Shown here piece after piece: positions 26,584-35,998 of a DNA stretch of 64,000 nt (its first letter is position 1; the number at the start of each line of letters is the position of its first letter). A program made the translations under genes and the position numbers. The notes below the pieces were generated by a model. That model was given only the letters and a program-made list of their open reading frames with translations, did no database searches and was not told the DNA's origin. The stretch comes from Paenibacillus dendritiformis (GTDB lineage: Bacteria > Bacillota > Bacilli > Paenibacillales > Paenibacillaceae): contig NZ_LDIG01000234.1 in the NCBI RefSeq assembly GCF_015845845.1, positions 20,088 through 84,087 on the forward strand. The letters run 5' to 3'.

Positions 26584-27683
26584 TTAAGCATCATGCTCCT
26601 TATAGGAGGCCGCGGCCTCGATGAAGCGTGCGCGCTTCTGCTCGATTCTCGACTGGGTTGTCTAGAAAACCACCTGCGTGAACTGCTGCGGTGATTCAAT
26701 CAGCGTAATGAGCATCGCGATTTTTTCTTTGTCCTCCGAGACGCCCTGGATCTCGAACTGCAAGGCAGGCAAGCCGTTGATTGTCACGCTCTTCGGCTCT
26801 TCTACAGGTCCCCCTGGCGCGAACTCGCTATAGTTATACTCATTCAGCAGGTCATAGTAGTCTTCGAGCGTCTGGATATCCGACACCATCTCCTCGCGTG
26901 CTTCTGGGATGACGATAACGAATTCACTCTCCGCAGGATAGAAGGCGGATATCTCGGCCTCTTCGTTCAACGGATATTCCATCCAATTGGCCGTCAGCGT
27001 CAGCTCCATCCGGCTGTCGGCGCTCTTGAACACTTTCGGCTTTGCCGGGGCCGCTTCCGAGTCGTTTGCTTTCAGCACCTTGAATGTCTGTGTGGCCTGT
27101 TCAAACTCTTCCTTGTATTTGTCGAACTTGGATTCTTTTGTCCAAAATACGATTTGGTAGAAATAATCCCCCTTCTCTACAGTCGTAACAAGGTAATGGA
27201 ACTTATCCTTGGCGACGTGTTTGTTAATGCCGCGGAATTCCAGCTGCTTGGCTGCGTCAGGACCGACGGAGTCATCCCGGATTTCGATAACTCCATATCT
27301 TCCATCGAGATTTCCCCGGCATTGATGGTCCGATCAATAATATCGTCTATCGTTGCCCCTTCCTCCAGATCGGCCGTCGGCGTCCTGCTTATGAAGGCGA
27401 ACCTGTTATTGCTCCGATGAAATGCAGCGAACTGCGCCATGCTGTTAAGCTCATCATCCTGTCTCCAACTGCTCGGCAAGGTCAGTTGCATCGTGCCGTC
27501 GAGGCTGGTGAACGTTTTCTCCTTCGGCGCGGATTTCTCCGCGCTGGGTTGTGCGGAGGCGCTATCGGCTTCCCCCTGTTCCTTCTTGCTGTCCAAGCCG
27601 CCCTGCGACCCGACGCCGCATCCGGTGACCAGCATGGACCCGATGACTACTGCCATTGCGATCTTGTGCCACTGCCATTTCAT
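26584..27683 (-). pseudogene. Lipoprotein with two PsbP-like domains, broken by a frameshift and a stop
   Basis: The gene starts at 27683 with a lipoprotein signal (VIGSMLVTGC) and one PsbP-like domain (KTFTSLDGTMQLTLPSSWRQ). Near 27290 the frame shifts by one base; the other frame continues with DDSVGPDAAKQLEFRGINKH, the strand pair YLVTTVEKGDYFYQIVFWT and a second domain copy (KVFKSADSRMELTLTANW). At 26662 a TAG falls where the first domain has Trp (QIVFWT versus QVVF-stop-TT); the same frame then reads QSRIEQKRARFIEAAASYKE to a TAA at 26584. Two independent lesions make this a pseudogene. The intact product would have been a surface lipoprotein of about 365 residues; function unknown. Confidence 0.8.
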
Positions 27684-27887
27684 CGTTTCTCTTTTACCCT
27701 CTTTCTCTCTATACGAGTGCTATACTAGGATGGAATGATCATCCACAATTTTCCTTCCTTGAATATCATCGGCGACTCCCCCGGATTTCTTTAGGAACAA
27801 GGTTTTTTTTCGGCTGGTTCTCATACATATACACAGAAGATCATGCCGCCACGAAGTAAGAAATTAGGAAATCAAAGGTGATGTGCG

Positions 27888-28478
27888 TTGAAAAAATTTA
27901 AAATCATCATTGTTCTTTTCGCTTTTCTTGTGAGTATGATTGCTGGCTGTACTGATAACAGGGAAAAAGAAACGGAGGATAAGAGCGTACATGTACTAGA
28001 GGATAGCTTAGAAGAGCTTTTGACAACATCCGCAAAAACGAAATTTGGAAGTAATGTGAAAAATATTCGCGTCGCGGATGTGAGTGTCTTGGGGAAATCC
28101 AGCTTCGTAACCTATCTTTTTGAAAAAGACAGTGTGAATTGGCATGGTGTCATGTATGCTGAAAAAATGCCCAATGATAACTATGAGCTTGGGTTTATAC
28201 ATGGAACGAAGCGTACGAATCATGACCCGATTAGCATATATAATATGGTTAGCGAAACGATATCTGATAAAAAAAGAATTCATATCGTAACGGGAAGCAT
28301 CAATGATCATCGTGTCAATACAATCTATATTAGCTATCCTGATGGAGAGGTTTCAGGAATAAAAGCAGGACCAAATCAAACCATCTATACAGAAATCGCA
28401 ATAGGTATTGAAGGTTATCCTGCATCGGTTACAGCCGTCTCCGAAAGTGGAGAAGTTCTATTCGAGAAAAAATACTAG
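27888..28478 (+). CDS. AT-rich lipoprotein of unknown function
   Basis: A 196-residue predicted lipoprotein: signal with lipobox MIAGC (Cys about 21), then a mixed alpha/beta domain (LEDSLEELLTTSAKTKFGSN, YLFEKDSVNWHGVMYAEKMP, RIHIVTGSINDHRVNTIYIS). It starts at TTG 27888 after AAAGGTGATG. The base composition is much more AT-rich than both neighbours, starting near 27725, which suggests acquisition by transfer. A terminator follows. No family recognised. Confidence 0.75.
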   Translation: MKKFKIIIVLFAFLVSMIAGCTDNREKETEDKSVHVLEDSLEELLTTSAKTKFGSNVKNIRVADVSVLGKSSFVTYLFEKDSVNWHGVMYAEKMPNDNYELGFIHGTKRTNHDPISIYNMVSETISDKKRIHIVTGSINDHRVNTIYISYPDGEVSGIKAGPNQTIYTEIAIGIEGYPASVTAVSESGEVLFEKKY

Positions 28479-28510
28479 GCTGCAGTACGGTACGTGTTCA
28501 CCCATGACAA

Positions 28511-28549
28511 GAGCCCGCCCCGGTCATCCGGAACGGGCTCCATTTTTTT
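28511..28549 (+). terminator. Terminator after the AT-rich lipoprotein gene
   Basis: GAGCCCG and CGGGCTC pair and are followed by CATTTTTTT. It may also serve the convergent ytxJ gene. Confidence 0.85.
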
Positions 28550-28559
28550 CATGGCCGCT

Positions 28560-28898
28560 CTAATCCAATACCGCCGCCATATGCTCGGTCGTTACCGCCC
28601 AATGGGAGGCCGTCCAGTATTTTTGCTTGTCTTTCACATAAATGATTTGCGGCGACTCATGCTTCACATCGAGATCCTCGGCAATCTGATTGGAGACAGG
28701 GCGGGACTCGATCACCTTGACGAGAACATAATCGATATCGCGGTTCGGATTGCCCTGCAAATACTGCTCGTACTCGTTCAGCGCATTCGAGCTTACGGGA
28801 CAGGTGGTGCTGTGCTTCAGCACGACAACCCCGCGCTCCGCCGATTGTTCCAACAGGGCTGCCCACTCGTCTGCTGTCGTAATCTCTTTCCATTCCAT
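28560..28898 (-). CDS. ytxJ: Bacillithiol system redox-active protein (YtxJ-like)
   Basis: A 112-residue thioredoxin-fold protein of the YtxJ / DUF2847 family. The single redox cysteine lies in KHSTTCPVSSNA (TCPVS motif), followed by the cis-Pro region ESPQIIYVKDKQKYWTASHW. The family is associated with bacillithiol, the low-molecular-weight thiol of Bacillales, and is proposed to act as a monothiol bacilliredoxin. ATG 28898 follows AAGGAGCG. It stands alone between convergent and divergent neighbours. Confidence 0.93.
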   Translation of the reverse strand: MEWKEITTADEWAALLEQSAERGVVVLKHSTTCPVSSNALNEYEQYLQGNPNRDIDYVLVKVIESRPVSNQIAEDLDVKHESPQIIYVKDKQKYWTASHWAVTTEHMAAVLD

Positions 28899-29117
28899 CG
28901 TTCGATCGCTCCTTTACCGTAGTCTTGCTGCCACTAGCGACTGGTTTTATGTGTTATAGACCTTTTATCACAAATTGCAGATATTCGCAAGGCTCACCGT
29001 ATGGGAAGCAGTCCGACCGAGCCACTCCCACATGCATGGCATGGGTAATCTAATGTGGGAAAGCAACTTGCTCAGAGCGCCTCGCCAAGCAATCGAAGCA
29101 TCTGGTATACTACGCAG

Positions 29118-29132
29118 TGAGAATGATTATCA
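29118..29132. promoter_or_regulatory. Fur box
   Basis: TGAGAATGATTATCA differs at one position from the Bacillus 7-1-7 Fur box TGATAATNATTATCA. It ends 18 bp before the start of the AraC/Btr-like gene and follows a possible -10 TATACT at 29106-29111, so Fur binding would block transcription when iron is plentiful. Confidence 0.8.
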
Positions 29133-29150
29133 ATAACCAGGAGAGAGAGC

Positions 29151-30796
29151 ATGATGCAAAAATCCCCCTCTGCTCGCATTACGATGACAGTAGCCCCTGA
29201 CTCCTTCTATATTCCTGTTCGCGTAACCGAATGGGGCGAACCAACCGGGGACGATGACTCGGAGGCAGCAGCCTCGCTATTCCGCATCCTCATCGTAAGG
29301 GGCGGGAACGGAATGCTCCGCATCAACGGGGTTCAGCATGAGCTGTCCCGGGGAAGCGCGGTGCTGTGCGACGCCAGGCCCTCGCTGGAGCTGCAGCCGA
29401 AGCCGGATTCTCCGCTGCGGGGAATCTTGATCGATTACCGCGGCTTGACCGCTGGCGGTTCCGCTCCGAACGGCTTGAAGCACCCTGTGCCGCTGCACCG
29501 TTGTCCAGCCAAAGTCATCCGATTGGCGTGCGAGCTGGAACGTGCATGGCGAGAGCCTCAGCGAGACAAGCCATTCCGGGCGCAACAACTGTTCATCGAG
29601 CTGCTCGCAGAGCTGTACAGCGAATTGGAGAGCCGGCAACAGCCGGCCAGCGACTGGGTGGAGCAAGCCCTGCATTATATGGAGAGCCGCTACAGCGACG
29701 ACCTGACGCGGGAGCATATGGCTGCGCTGGCCCATGTCAGTCCGGAGCATTTTTCACGCACGTTCCGCAAGCGTACCGGACGAACCTTCAATGCCCATCT
29801 GACCCTGCTTCGAATTCGCAGCGCCCAACGCCGCCTCTTGACCGGTGCGCCGAATTTGGCCACGCTGGCCGAGGAGGTAGGCTACAAGGACAGCTCTTAT
29901 TTGAGCCGCAAATTCAAACAGTCGGTCGGGATATCCCCCACCGCCTATCAACGGAAGCGCAGACGAATCGCCGCGCTGAACCTCAACCATACCGCCAGCC
30001 TGCTGGCGCTGGATATCATACCCGAGTTGGGCGTCTACTCCTCGTGGCTCGAACAGATGCAGCTTGGAAGCAACCAGGCTATCGGGCCGAGGCTGAATCC
30101 GTATGGACATACTCGAGCCGCTTACTGCGAAGCGATCGCCGCCGCGCAGCCGGATGTGATCATCAACTACAGCACGGCGGAGGAGAACGGAAGCTCCTTC
30201 CGGTGGCGCCGGTCCTCGGTCTGCCGTTCATGACGATGAACTGGCGCGAACAATTCCGCCTCATCGCCGACATTGCAGACAAGAGGTTCCAAGCCGAGCG
30301 CTGGCTGGCCCATTATGATGAGCGGATTGACAGGAGCAATCTTCTGCTTGATCAGGAGCTGGGCAGCCGGGGAACCGCGATCGTCTGGGAGATCGGTTCC
30401 CATGCCGCTTACTGCTTCGGCAGCAGCTTCGGACGAGGATGCCACATCCTCTACGAGGATCTCGGCTTCCGTCCTCCCACCCGGCTGCTGGAGCTGGACA
30501 TCGCGACGCGAGGATATATAGAAGCCGATATCGAATCGATCCCGTCCTTTACGGCCGATTATATTTTCATTGTCGCGCTGCCCTCCGCCCCAGGATCCCA
30601 GCAGCGTATCCCGCGATTATTCCAATCTACGGAATGGCTGGATATGGATCCCGTCCGGAATCATCGGGTCTATGTGATGAACCAGCCGGAATTATTCTTC
30701 GGCTATGATCCGATCTCATCGCAGGCCCAACTGCGCGAGCTGCTTGGGGCGCTGACATCACAAAAGTGCATGACCGGGCATCATTTCAAGGCATAG
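29151..30796 (+). pseudogene. AraC-type siderophore-response activator (Btr-like), frameshifted
   Basis: The first frame (ATG 29151 after AGGAGAGAGAG) encodes a cupin-like N-terminus, an AraC domain (about 165-268: YSDDLTREHMAALAHVSPEH ... SVGISPTAYQRKRR) and the start of a periplasmic-binding-protein domain (LALDIIPELGVYSSWLEQMQ). It ends prematurely at 30233. One base out of frame, the binding domain continues from about 30190 (LLPVAPVLGLPFMTMNWREQ) to 30796. In B. subtilis, Btr has this AraC plus siderophore-binding layout and activates feuABC uptake when bacillibactin is bound. The Fur box fits that role. The single frameshift would separate DNA binding from most of the sensor domain, unless it is a sequencing error. 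Confidence 0.8.
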
Positions 30797-31036
30797 CCAT
30801 CCGAAATATCGGACGAGGTGCTGGAGCAGTATGCGGGCGATTATATCATTATGACCTCCAACGTGCGGACGGTGGATGATTTCCGTGCCGATCCGATATG
30901 GGGCAATCTTCCGGCGGTGAAGAACAATCGGCTCTACATATGGCCCGAAGAGCGCTCCTGGTATTACGATCCGCTCGCCGTGCTTGCCCAGACCGAAGAA
31001 CTGGCCGGCTGGCTGGCCAATCAAGCTGCTCATTAG
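30797..31036 (+). pseudogene. 3' remnant of a siderophore-binding protein gene
   Basis: In the same frame as the preceding sensor domain, but after its TAG, the DNA encodes SEISDEVLEQYAGDYIIMTS ... ADPIWGNLPAVKNNRLYIWP ... LAVLAQTEELAGWLANQ. This is the C-terminal end of a class III substrate-binding protein (FeuA/FhuD type) or of a second Btr-like sensor, parallel in sequence to the segment just before the TAG. The rest is missing, so it looks like the product of a deletion between paralogous neighbours. A GC-rich hairpin (31073-31095) follows. Confidence 0.65.
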
Positions 31037-31250
31037 CGCAGGCGGGCATCGAACCGCATCTCTGAAAATACCGCAGCCCGGGGTCCCCGGGCTGTTCGGC
31101 TTGCTATTCAGGTGAATTCGTCCGTTGAATCTTCCTATCGTGCCGGCTTCCTTGCTATGGAGGATTTGCCGGGGGGGCTATTTGCCCTGCTCCTGGAAGT
31201 GATATTCAATTAAGCTGAGGCATAAAGCGCCCCGTCTTCGTTCGAGCAAC

Positions 31251-31640
31251 TCAGCTTAATTTGCGCAGCAGATGCTCTACCGGCCCCCGCTTCATTCGCT
31301 GCCTCCATCCATATGACAAGACGACCGCGATGATGAAAAATCCGCAGCTGTAGGCCACGGCAAACGGCAGACTGCCATTTTCTAAATAGCCCGACGCTTC
31401 AAGCAGCCCAAGACCGATAACGATATTTCCGAGATAATGCATCAGCGACGACCAGTATAAATGAGGGCGTAATTCCGCTTCGCATTCGCCCATCGGTCGG
31501 TAATGTACAGGCTGATCGCGATTACAGCACCGTATAGAGCAGAAGCTTCGGACGGCATTTCGGCGATCAACTGCCTTCCCCATGCCGGAACTGCCGTATC
31601 GCTCCAGAGAATGACATAAACACGCTTACCCTGTCGGGGC
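31251..31640 (-). pseudogene. C-terminal remnant of a DUF418-like membrane protein
   Basis: The distal part reads LMHYLGNIVIGLGLLEASGY, a hydrophobic FAVAYSCGFFIIAVVLSYGW and RMKRGPVEHLLRKLS, the helix-helix-GPxEWLxR ending typical of DUF418 proteins. Upstream, another frame contains LYGAVIAISLYITDRWANAK before a stop, so at least one frameshift divides the remnant, and the N-terminal two-thirds are absent. It abuts the DUF2306 gene on the same strand. Confidence 0.55.
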
Positions 31641-31681
31641 TGCGTAACCTATACATGCAATCGATAGACTCCTCCTGCTCG

Positions 31682-32338
31682 CTATGCCGCTTCGGAGCGG
31701 TTAAAGTCAATCGGAGATCGGCCAATTCGGCGTATGATGATTTCGGCCAATCCGAAGAGCAGCAGGATCGCAGCATAGACGGCTGCCGTGTAGCTGGCCG
31801 GATACGGCAAGCCTGCTCCGTCATGAAGCGCAAAGGTAAGGAGATGAATGGCCAGATTGGTGAAGCAAAAGACGTAGTTGCGAATCATCCATTCCCGGTG
31901 GCGGCTCATCTGCTTCTTTTTTATTTTCACGATCGCCATCACGGTGATGAACATCCAGATCATATTCAATAGATTGAAGGCAATGCTCGCGGGCTTCCCT
32001 CCTGTCGCATACGGAGCCATATAGCCTGAAGTCAGCACCACCGCAAAAACGGAGATCACATACAGATAGCCGTTGATTCGATGGAAGAGGCGGTATTTTC
32101 TCAGCAGCGTATGTATGAAGTTAACCGCTCCCGACAGGATCGCCAGGCAGGCGAATGCCACATGAACCTTCATCACTGGCAACCAGACATTGGCGTTGAC
32201 GGGGCGGGCGGGATTGGACTTGCGGCTCAAAAATGCAGCGGCCTGCGGATCGTGAAGGTAATTGATATACAGGACGTAGATGATGTAGCCGGCCATGACA
32301 GCAAGCAGAGTCCAGGTGGATAGTTTTCGTTTGGACAT
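31682..32338 (-). CDS. DUF2306-like membrane protein
   Basis: A 218-residue protein with about six membrane helices. Conserved-looking histidines sit at helix ends (VMKVHVAFACLAILSGAVNF, RKYRLFHRINGYLYVISVFA, MSRHREWMIRNYVFCFTNLA), the pattern of DUF2306. Cytochrome b561-like heme ligation has been suggested for similar families but is not established here. ATG 32338 follows GCGAGG. It is divergent from a TetR gene 173 bp away, which may regulate it. Confidence 0.8.
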   Translation of the reverse strand: MSKRKLSTWTLLAVMAGYIIYVLYINYLHDPQAAAFLSRKSNPARPVNANVWLPVMKVHVAFACLAILSGAVNFIHTLLRKYRLFHRINGYLYVISVFAVVLTSGYMAPYATGGKPASIAFNLLNMIWMFITVMAIVKIKKKQMSRHREWMIRNYVFCFTNLAIHLLTFALHDGAGLPYPASYTAAVYAAILLLFGLAEIIIRRIGRSPIDFNRSEAA

Positions 32339-32511
32339 TATACGGATACCTCGCTCGGATCAAAATATGCGGCAGTAGCGGGCGCCGACAGGATCGTTCC
32401 GTCCTGTCCTCTTTCCCCTTTGCCAGAGAAGTTATGCTATGATTGGTATACAAAATGAGAAGCCATTGAACGGAAAACGGAAATGAACGGATTCCCGAAA
32501 GGATCAGGATC

Positions 32512-33105
32512 ATGCGCAAAGGAGAAAAAACAAAGCAACATATCATCATGAAATCGGCGGAGCTCTTCAACCAGAAGGGATACGCCGCCACGACGATGCA
32601 GGACATTATGGACGCCACCGGCTTGACCAAGGGCGGGCTGTACCGGAGCTTCCCAAGCAAAGACGATATCGCGATCGAAGCGTTCAAATATGCGGGCGAG
32701 GTGCTCTGGAGCCATTTCTCCGCCGCCCTGGAGAACTGCCGGACAGCAGCGGACAAAATCCGGGCCATGTGCGAAGTATACAGCGATGCCGCGCACAATC
32801 CTCCGATGAAAGGGGGATGCCCGTTCCTGAATACCGCCATCGAAAGCGATCATTCCTTTCCCGTCCTTCGGGATCAGGCGCTCGAAGCTTACAACCAGAT
32901 GCTGTCCTTTATTCAGGAAATCCTCCAGCAGGGAGTAGCCGCCGGGGAATTCCGGCCGGACATGGATACCGAAGCGGCCGCTTCCTTTATTTTCTCATCG
33001 ATCGAAGGGGGGATTATGGCAAGCCGCCTAACGCGGGACAACCGGCATGTTCATCATGCGACGGCGCAGATCGAGAGATGGTTGGCGACTTTTAATCCTG
33101 CGTAG
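32512..33105 (+). CDS. TetR family regulator
   Basis: A 197-residue repressor-type protein. The N-terminal helix-turn-helix is AELFNQKGYAATTMQDIMDA followed by TGLTKGGLYRSFPSKDDIAI; the C-terminal ligand domain includes MKGGCPFLNTAIESDHSFP, a pattern common in the LmrA/YxaF-like branch. ATG 32512 follows AAGGATCAGG. Its divergent position suggests control of the DUF2306 gene and itself. The inducer is unknown. Confidence 0.88.
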   Translation: MRKGEKTKQHIIMKSAELFNQKGYAATTMQDIMDATGLTKGGLYRSFPSKDDIAIEAFKYAGEVLWSHFSAALENCRTAADKIRAMCEVYSDAAHNPPMKGGCPFLNTAIESDHSFPVLRDQALEAYNQMLSFIQEILQQGVAAGEFRPDMDTEAAASFIFSSIEGGIMASRLTRDNRHVHHATAQIERWLATFNPA

Positions 33106-33240
33106 GCGCCGGTTCCTCCGGATCAGTCCAATGCAGGCGCCTCCAACGGTTCGGCCAAAGCCCCGCCTGCCTGTCATCGGGTTCATTACGCGGAGCTGCC
33201 AGATCGTTACTCTCCCCTTATGCGTGAACCCTCCAATTTT

Positions 33241-33268
33241 GAGACCGGACGGTTCGGTCTCTTTTTTA
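33241..33268 (+). terminator. Terminator after the TetR gene
   Basis: GAGACCG and CGGTCTC pair around GACGGTT, followed by TTTTTT. It lies 136 bp after the stop codon. Confidence 0.85.
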
Positions 33269-33413
33269 TACTACTCTACTCTCTTCGGTTATGCAAACGA
33301 AAACTCCGGCCACGCGAGCCCTTTATGCCCAAATTATTTATGATAAACTGAAAGCGCAATCAACATAAGCAACCGTTATTTTCTTATACAGGACGAGAAA
33401 GGAAGCGACGGCG

Positions 33414-34325
33414 TTGAAGGACCGGTCAATCTATATTTTCGAATGGTCGCCGAGAACGCATATCGACCCGTTCCATACGCATGATCATCTGGAAATCGGG
33501 TACTGCCTCTCCGGAACAGGAACATTTTATTTCGGAGAAAAGCGGTATACGGCCGAGCCCGGCGACGTGTTTGTCGTCAACAATATGGAGCGGCACGCCG
33601 CGTCCTCGGATCCGCGCAACCCGAGCAATTACTTTTTTATTTACTTCGACGCCATGATTATCGAGCACACGGATCCGGAGCTTCTGCTTCCATTTGTCTA
33701 TTTTCCGCAGCAGTTCCAGAACCGCATTGCCGGTTCGTTGCCTGTCGCGGCCCGCATCGGCGCGTTATTTCGCCAAATATGGGAAGAGGATCGGCAGAAG
33801 CAATGCGGCTACAATGGGATGATGCGTAGCAAAATTATCGAGATATGCGCGCTGCTGCTGCGCCACTATGGGGAGTTCACGCCGCTTGCGGAACGGAGCC
33901 GGGCGATAGCATCGTATTACCGCATCAAGCCGGCTTTGGACTACATGAAGGAGCGTTTCCGGGAACCGCTGACCTTGTCCGACGCGGCCCGCGTACTGTC
34001 GTTGAGCCCGTCCCGCACCCGCCATCTGTTCAAAGAAAAACTCGGTCAGGGGTTTAAGGAGTATTTGCTTCAACTGCGCGTCAATGAAGCGAAGCGGCTG
34101 CTTGCGGCCACCGATTTGCCAATCGCCGACATCATGCATGCCAGCGGGTTCCAGAGCCAGGCCCCGTTCTATCGGTCGTTCAAGCAATGGGTCGGGGCGG
34201 CGCCGAACGAATACCGGAAGAATGCGGCGAAGTTAGCCCTTTTTGATAATAATCCGGTTGTTCTTGGGAGGACGTTCGAGCAAGGCCCGGCTTACAATGA
34301 TATTGCAGCGGTGGAACCACAATAA
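33414..34325 (+). CDS. AraC-family regulator with cupin sensor domain
   Basis: A 303-residue regulator. The N-terminal cupin (about 10-90) has FHTHDHLEIGYCLSGTGTFY and AEPGDVFVVNNMERHA; the C-terminal AraC domain (about 178-280) has LTLSDAARVLSLSPSRTRHL and IMHASGFQSQAPFYRSFKQW. This layout usually senses sugars or glycosides. It starts at TTG 33414 after AAAGGAAG. The ADP-ribosylglycohydrolase-family gene begins 23 bp after its stop, so the two form a pair. Confidence 0.9.
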   Translation: MKDRSIYIFEWSPRTHIDPFHTHDHLEIGYCLSGTGTFYFGEKRYTAEPGDVFVVNNMERHAASSDPRNPSNYFFIYFDAMIIEHTDPELLLPFVYFPQQFQNRIAGSLPVAARIGALFRQIWEEDRQKQCGYNGMMRSKIIEICALLLRHYGEFTPLAERSRAIASYYRIKPALDYMKERFREPLTLSDAARVLSLSPSRTRHLFKEKLGQGFKEYLLQLRVNEAKRLLAATDLPIADIMHASGFQSQAPFYRSFKQWVGAAPNEYRKNAAKLALFDNNPVVLGRTFEQGPAYNDIAAVEPQ

Positions 34326-34348
34326 GTTGGGAAACGGAGAGTGGAACG

Positions 34349-35719
34349 ATGGCGTCTGTGGATGTGTTGTACGGATGGGTACGGGAGGAAATCAAGCAGC
34401 GTGAGGAGGAAGGCTGTCCTATCGGCGGTTTTCATGCGAAGCTGGAGGCGGCAGCCGGGGATGAAGGGAAGCTGATGGCCGTATATGCGGAGCTCTCGGC
34501 GCTGGAACCCGCGCCCGATTTTCCTTATTCGGAGCCGAACGGCTTGGCCGAGAGCCGGTCTGAGCGGCCGGAAGGCCCGCGCAAGCTGCAGGCGGATTGG
34601 ACCGAGACCGAATGGCAGGATAAATTCTATGGGGCGTGGCTTGGCCGATGTGCCGGCTGCGCGCTCGGCAAGCCGTTGGAGATCGGGCCTTACATGTACG
34701 GCACCGGCGACCAGCCCGGCTGGGCCAACATCCGGCTCTGGTTCGAAGGCGCGGATGCCTGGCCTATCCGCGACTACACCCCAGCCCAGTCCCGGGCGGG
34801 GAAGGAACAAGGCCTTGATCTCGCTCCGTATGGCGGCAAGAGCCTGCGGGATACGATCGGCTTCATGGAAACGGACGACGATATCCGCTATACGGTCCTT
34901 GGCCTGCTTATGCTGGAGAAACATGGCGCGGATTGGGACTCATGGGATATAGGCAAGCTGTGGCATGCGCGATTGACGTACGGGCAAGTGTTCACCGCCG
35001 AGATGCAGGCCTATCGCAATTTTGCGCATGTGACCGAATTCGATAGACCGGCCGATTGGAAGGAAAAAATCGAGTGGGTTCGAATGCATTTGAACCCGTT
35101 CCGTGAATGGATCGGGGCGCAGATTCGTGCCGACGGCCTTGCCTACGGGGCGGCAGGCCACCCGGAGCTGGCCGCAGAGTTCGCTTGGCGGGACGCTTCG
35201 TTCTCCCATGTGAAGAACGGCATCTACGGCGAAATGTTCGCAGGGGCAATGATCGCGGCCGCTTTCGCGGAGACGGATGCGGAGCGGATCGTCGAGATCG
35301 GGCTAAGCGAAATTCCGGCCAATTGCCGGCTCGCGCATGATGTCCGCAAGGCGGTGGCCATTGCCCGGACGGCCGCCAATCAAGTGGATCTGGTGGAACA
35401 AATCTGGGATGCATTCAAGCATTACCACCCGGTCCATACAATCAACAACGCGGCCCTCTGTGCGGAAGCGCTCGTCTTCGCCCGCGGCGACTATGAGCTG
35501 GCGATCACGACGGCGGTGCTGGGCGGCTGGGACACCGATTGCAACGGCGCGACCGTCGGCTCGATTATGGGGGCCATGCTCGGAGCGAAGCGGCTGCCGG
35601 AACGGTGGACGGCCAGATTGAACGATACGCTGTACGCGGAAATCAGCGGCTTCCATCCGATCGCCATCTCGGAATGCGCCCGGCGCAGCTACGAGGTATT
35701 CCGGAAGATTAGCGGGTAA
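34349..35719 (+). CDS. ADP-ribosylglycohydrolase family protein
   Basis: A 456-residue ADP-ribosylhydrolase-fold protein. The catalytic domain starts near residue 90 (DKFYGAWLGRCAGCALGKPL) after an extension of about 85 residues. Dimagnesium-site motifs are ETDDD (about 174-178) and GGWDTDCNGATVGSIMGAMLG (about 391 onward, shown in two parts: GGWDTDCNG and ATVGSIMG). ATG 34349 follows GGAGAG. Although the fold can remove ADP-ribose from arginine, many members next to AraC sensors act in sugar or nucleoside metabolism. The linkage to a cupin-AraC gene favours a catabolic role, which is inference. Confidence 0.9.
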   Translation: MASVDVLYGWVREEIKQREEEGCPIGGFHAKLEAAAGDEGKLMAVYAELSALEPAPDFPYSEPNGLAESRSERPEGPRKLQADWTETEWQDKFYGAWLGRCAGCALGKPLEIGPYMYGTGDQPGWANIRLWFEGADAWPIRDYTPAQSRAGKEQGLDLAPYGGKSLRDTIGFMETDDDIRYTVLGLLMLEKHGADWDSWDIGKLWHARLTYGQVFTAEMQAYRNFAHVTEFDRPADWKEKIEWVRMHLNPFREWIGAQIRADGLAYGAAGHPELAAEFAWRDASFSHVKNGIYGEMFAGAMIAAAFAETDAERIVEIGLSEIPANCRLAHDVRKAVAIARTAANQVDLVEQIWDAFKHYHPVHTINNAALCAEALVFARGDYELAITTAVLGGWDTDCNGATVGSIMGAMLGAKRLPERWTARLNDTLYAEISGFHPIAISECARRSYEVFRKISG

Positions 35720-35861
35720 TCTCCGCTGCGGCTTGTTCTTGGCAAATGGCAAGCATCCGTGGGCCGTTCCAACGACATGCCCTCCTGGAAGGGGACATTC
35801 AAGCTTTTTTATTCCAGCCGAAAGTGTCAGACCGAACCGTCGCAGATGGGCGTGCAGCACA

Positions 35862-35938
35862 AAAAAAGGCAGGCTCCCCGGTTGTACAACGCGCCTATAA
35901 CGTGATGTACGATACTTAGAGCCTGCCATCTCTTTTTA
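35862..35938. terminator. Bidirectional terminator
   Basis: GGCAGGCTCC and AGAGCCTGCC pair across a 46-base loop, with A and T runs on both sides. It serves both the glycohydrolase gene and the convergent sulfurtransferase gene. Confidence 0.75.
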
Positions 35939-35998
35939 ATAACGACAGAATCGCTATGCGCTTATTCTGCTTTCGTGTTGCACGCGGTCTCCTGGCTC

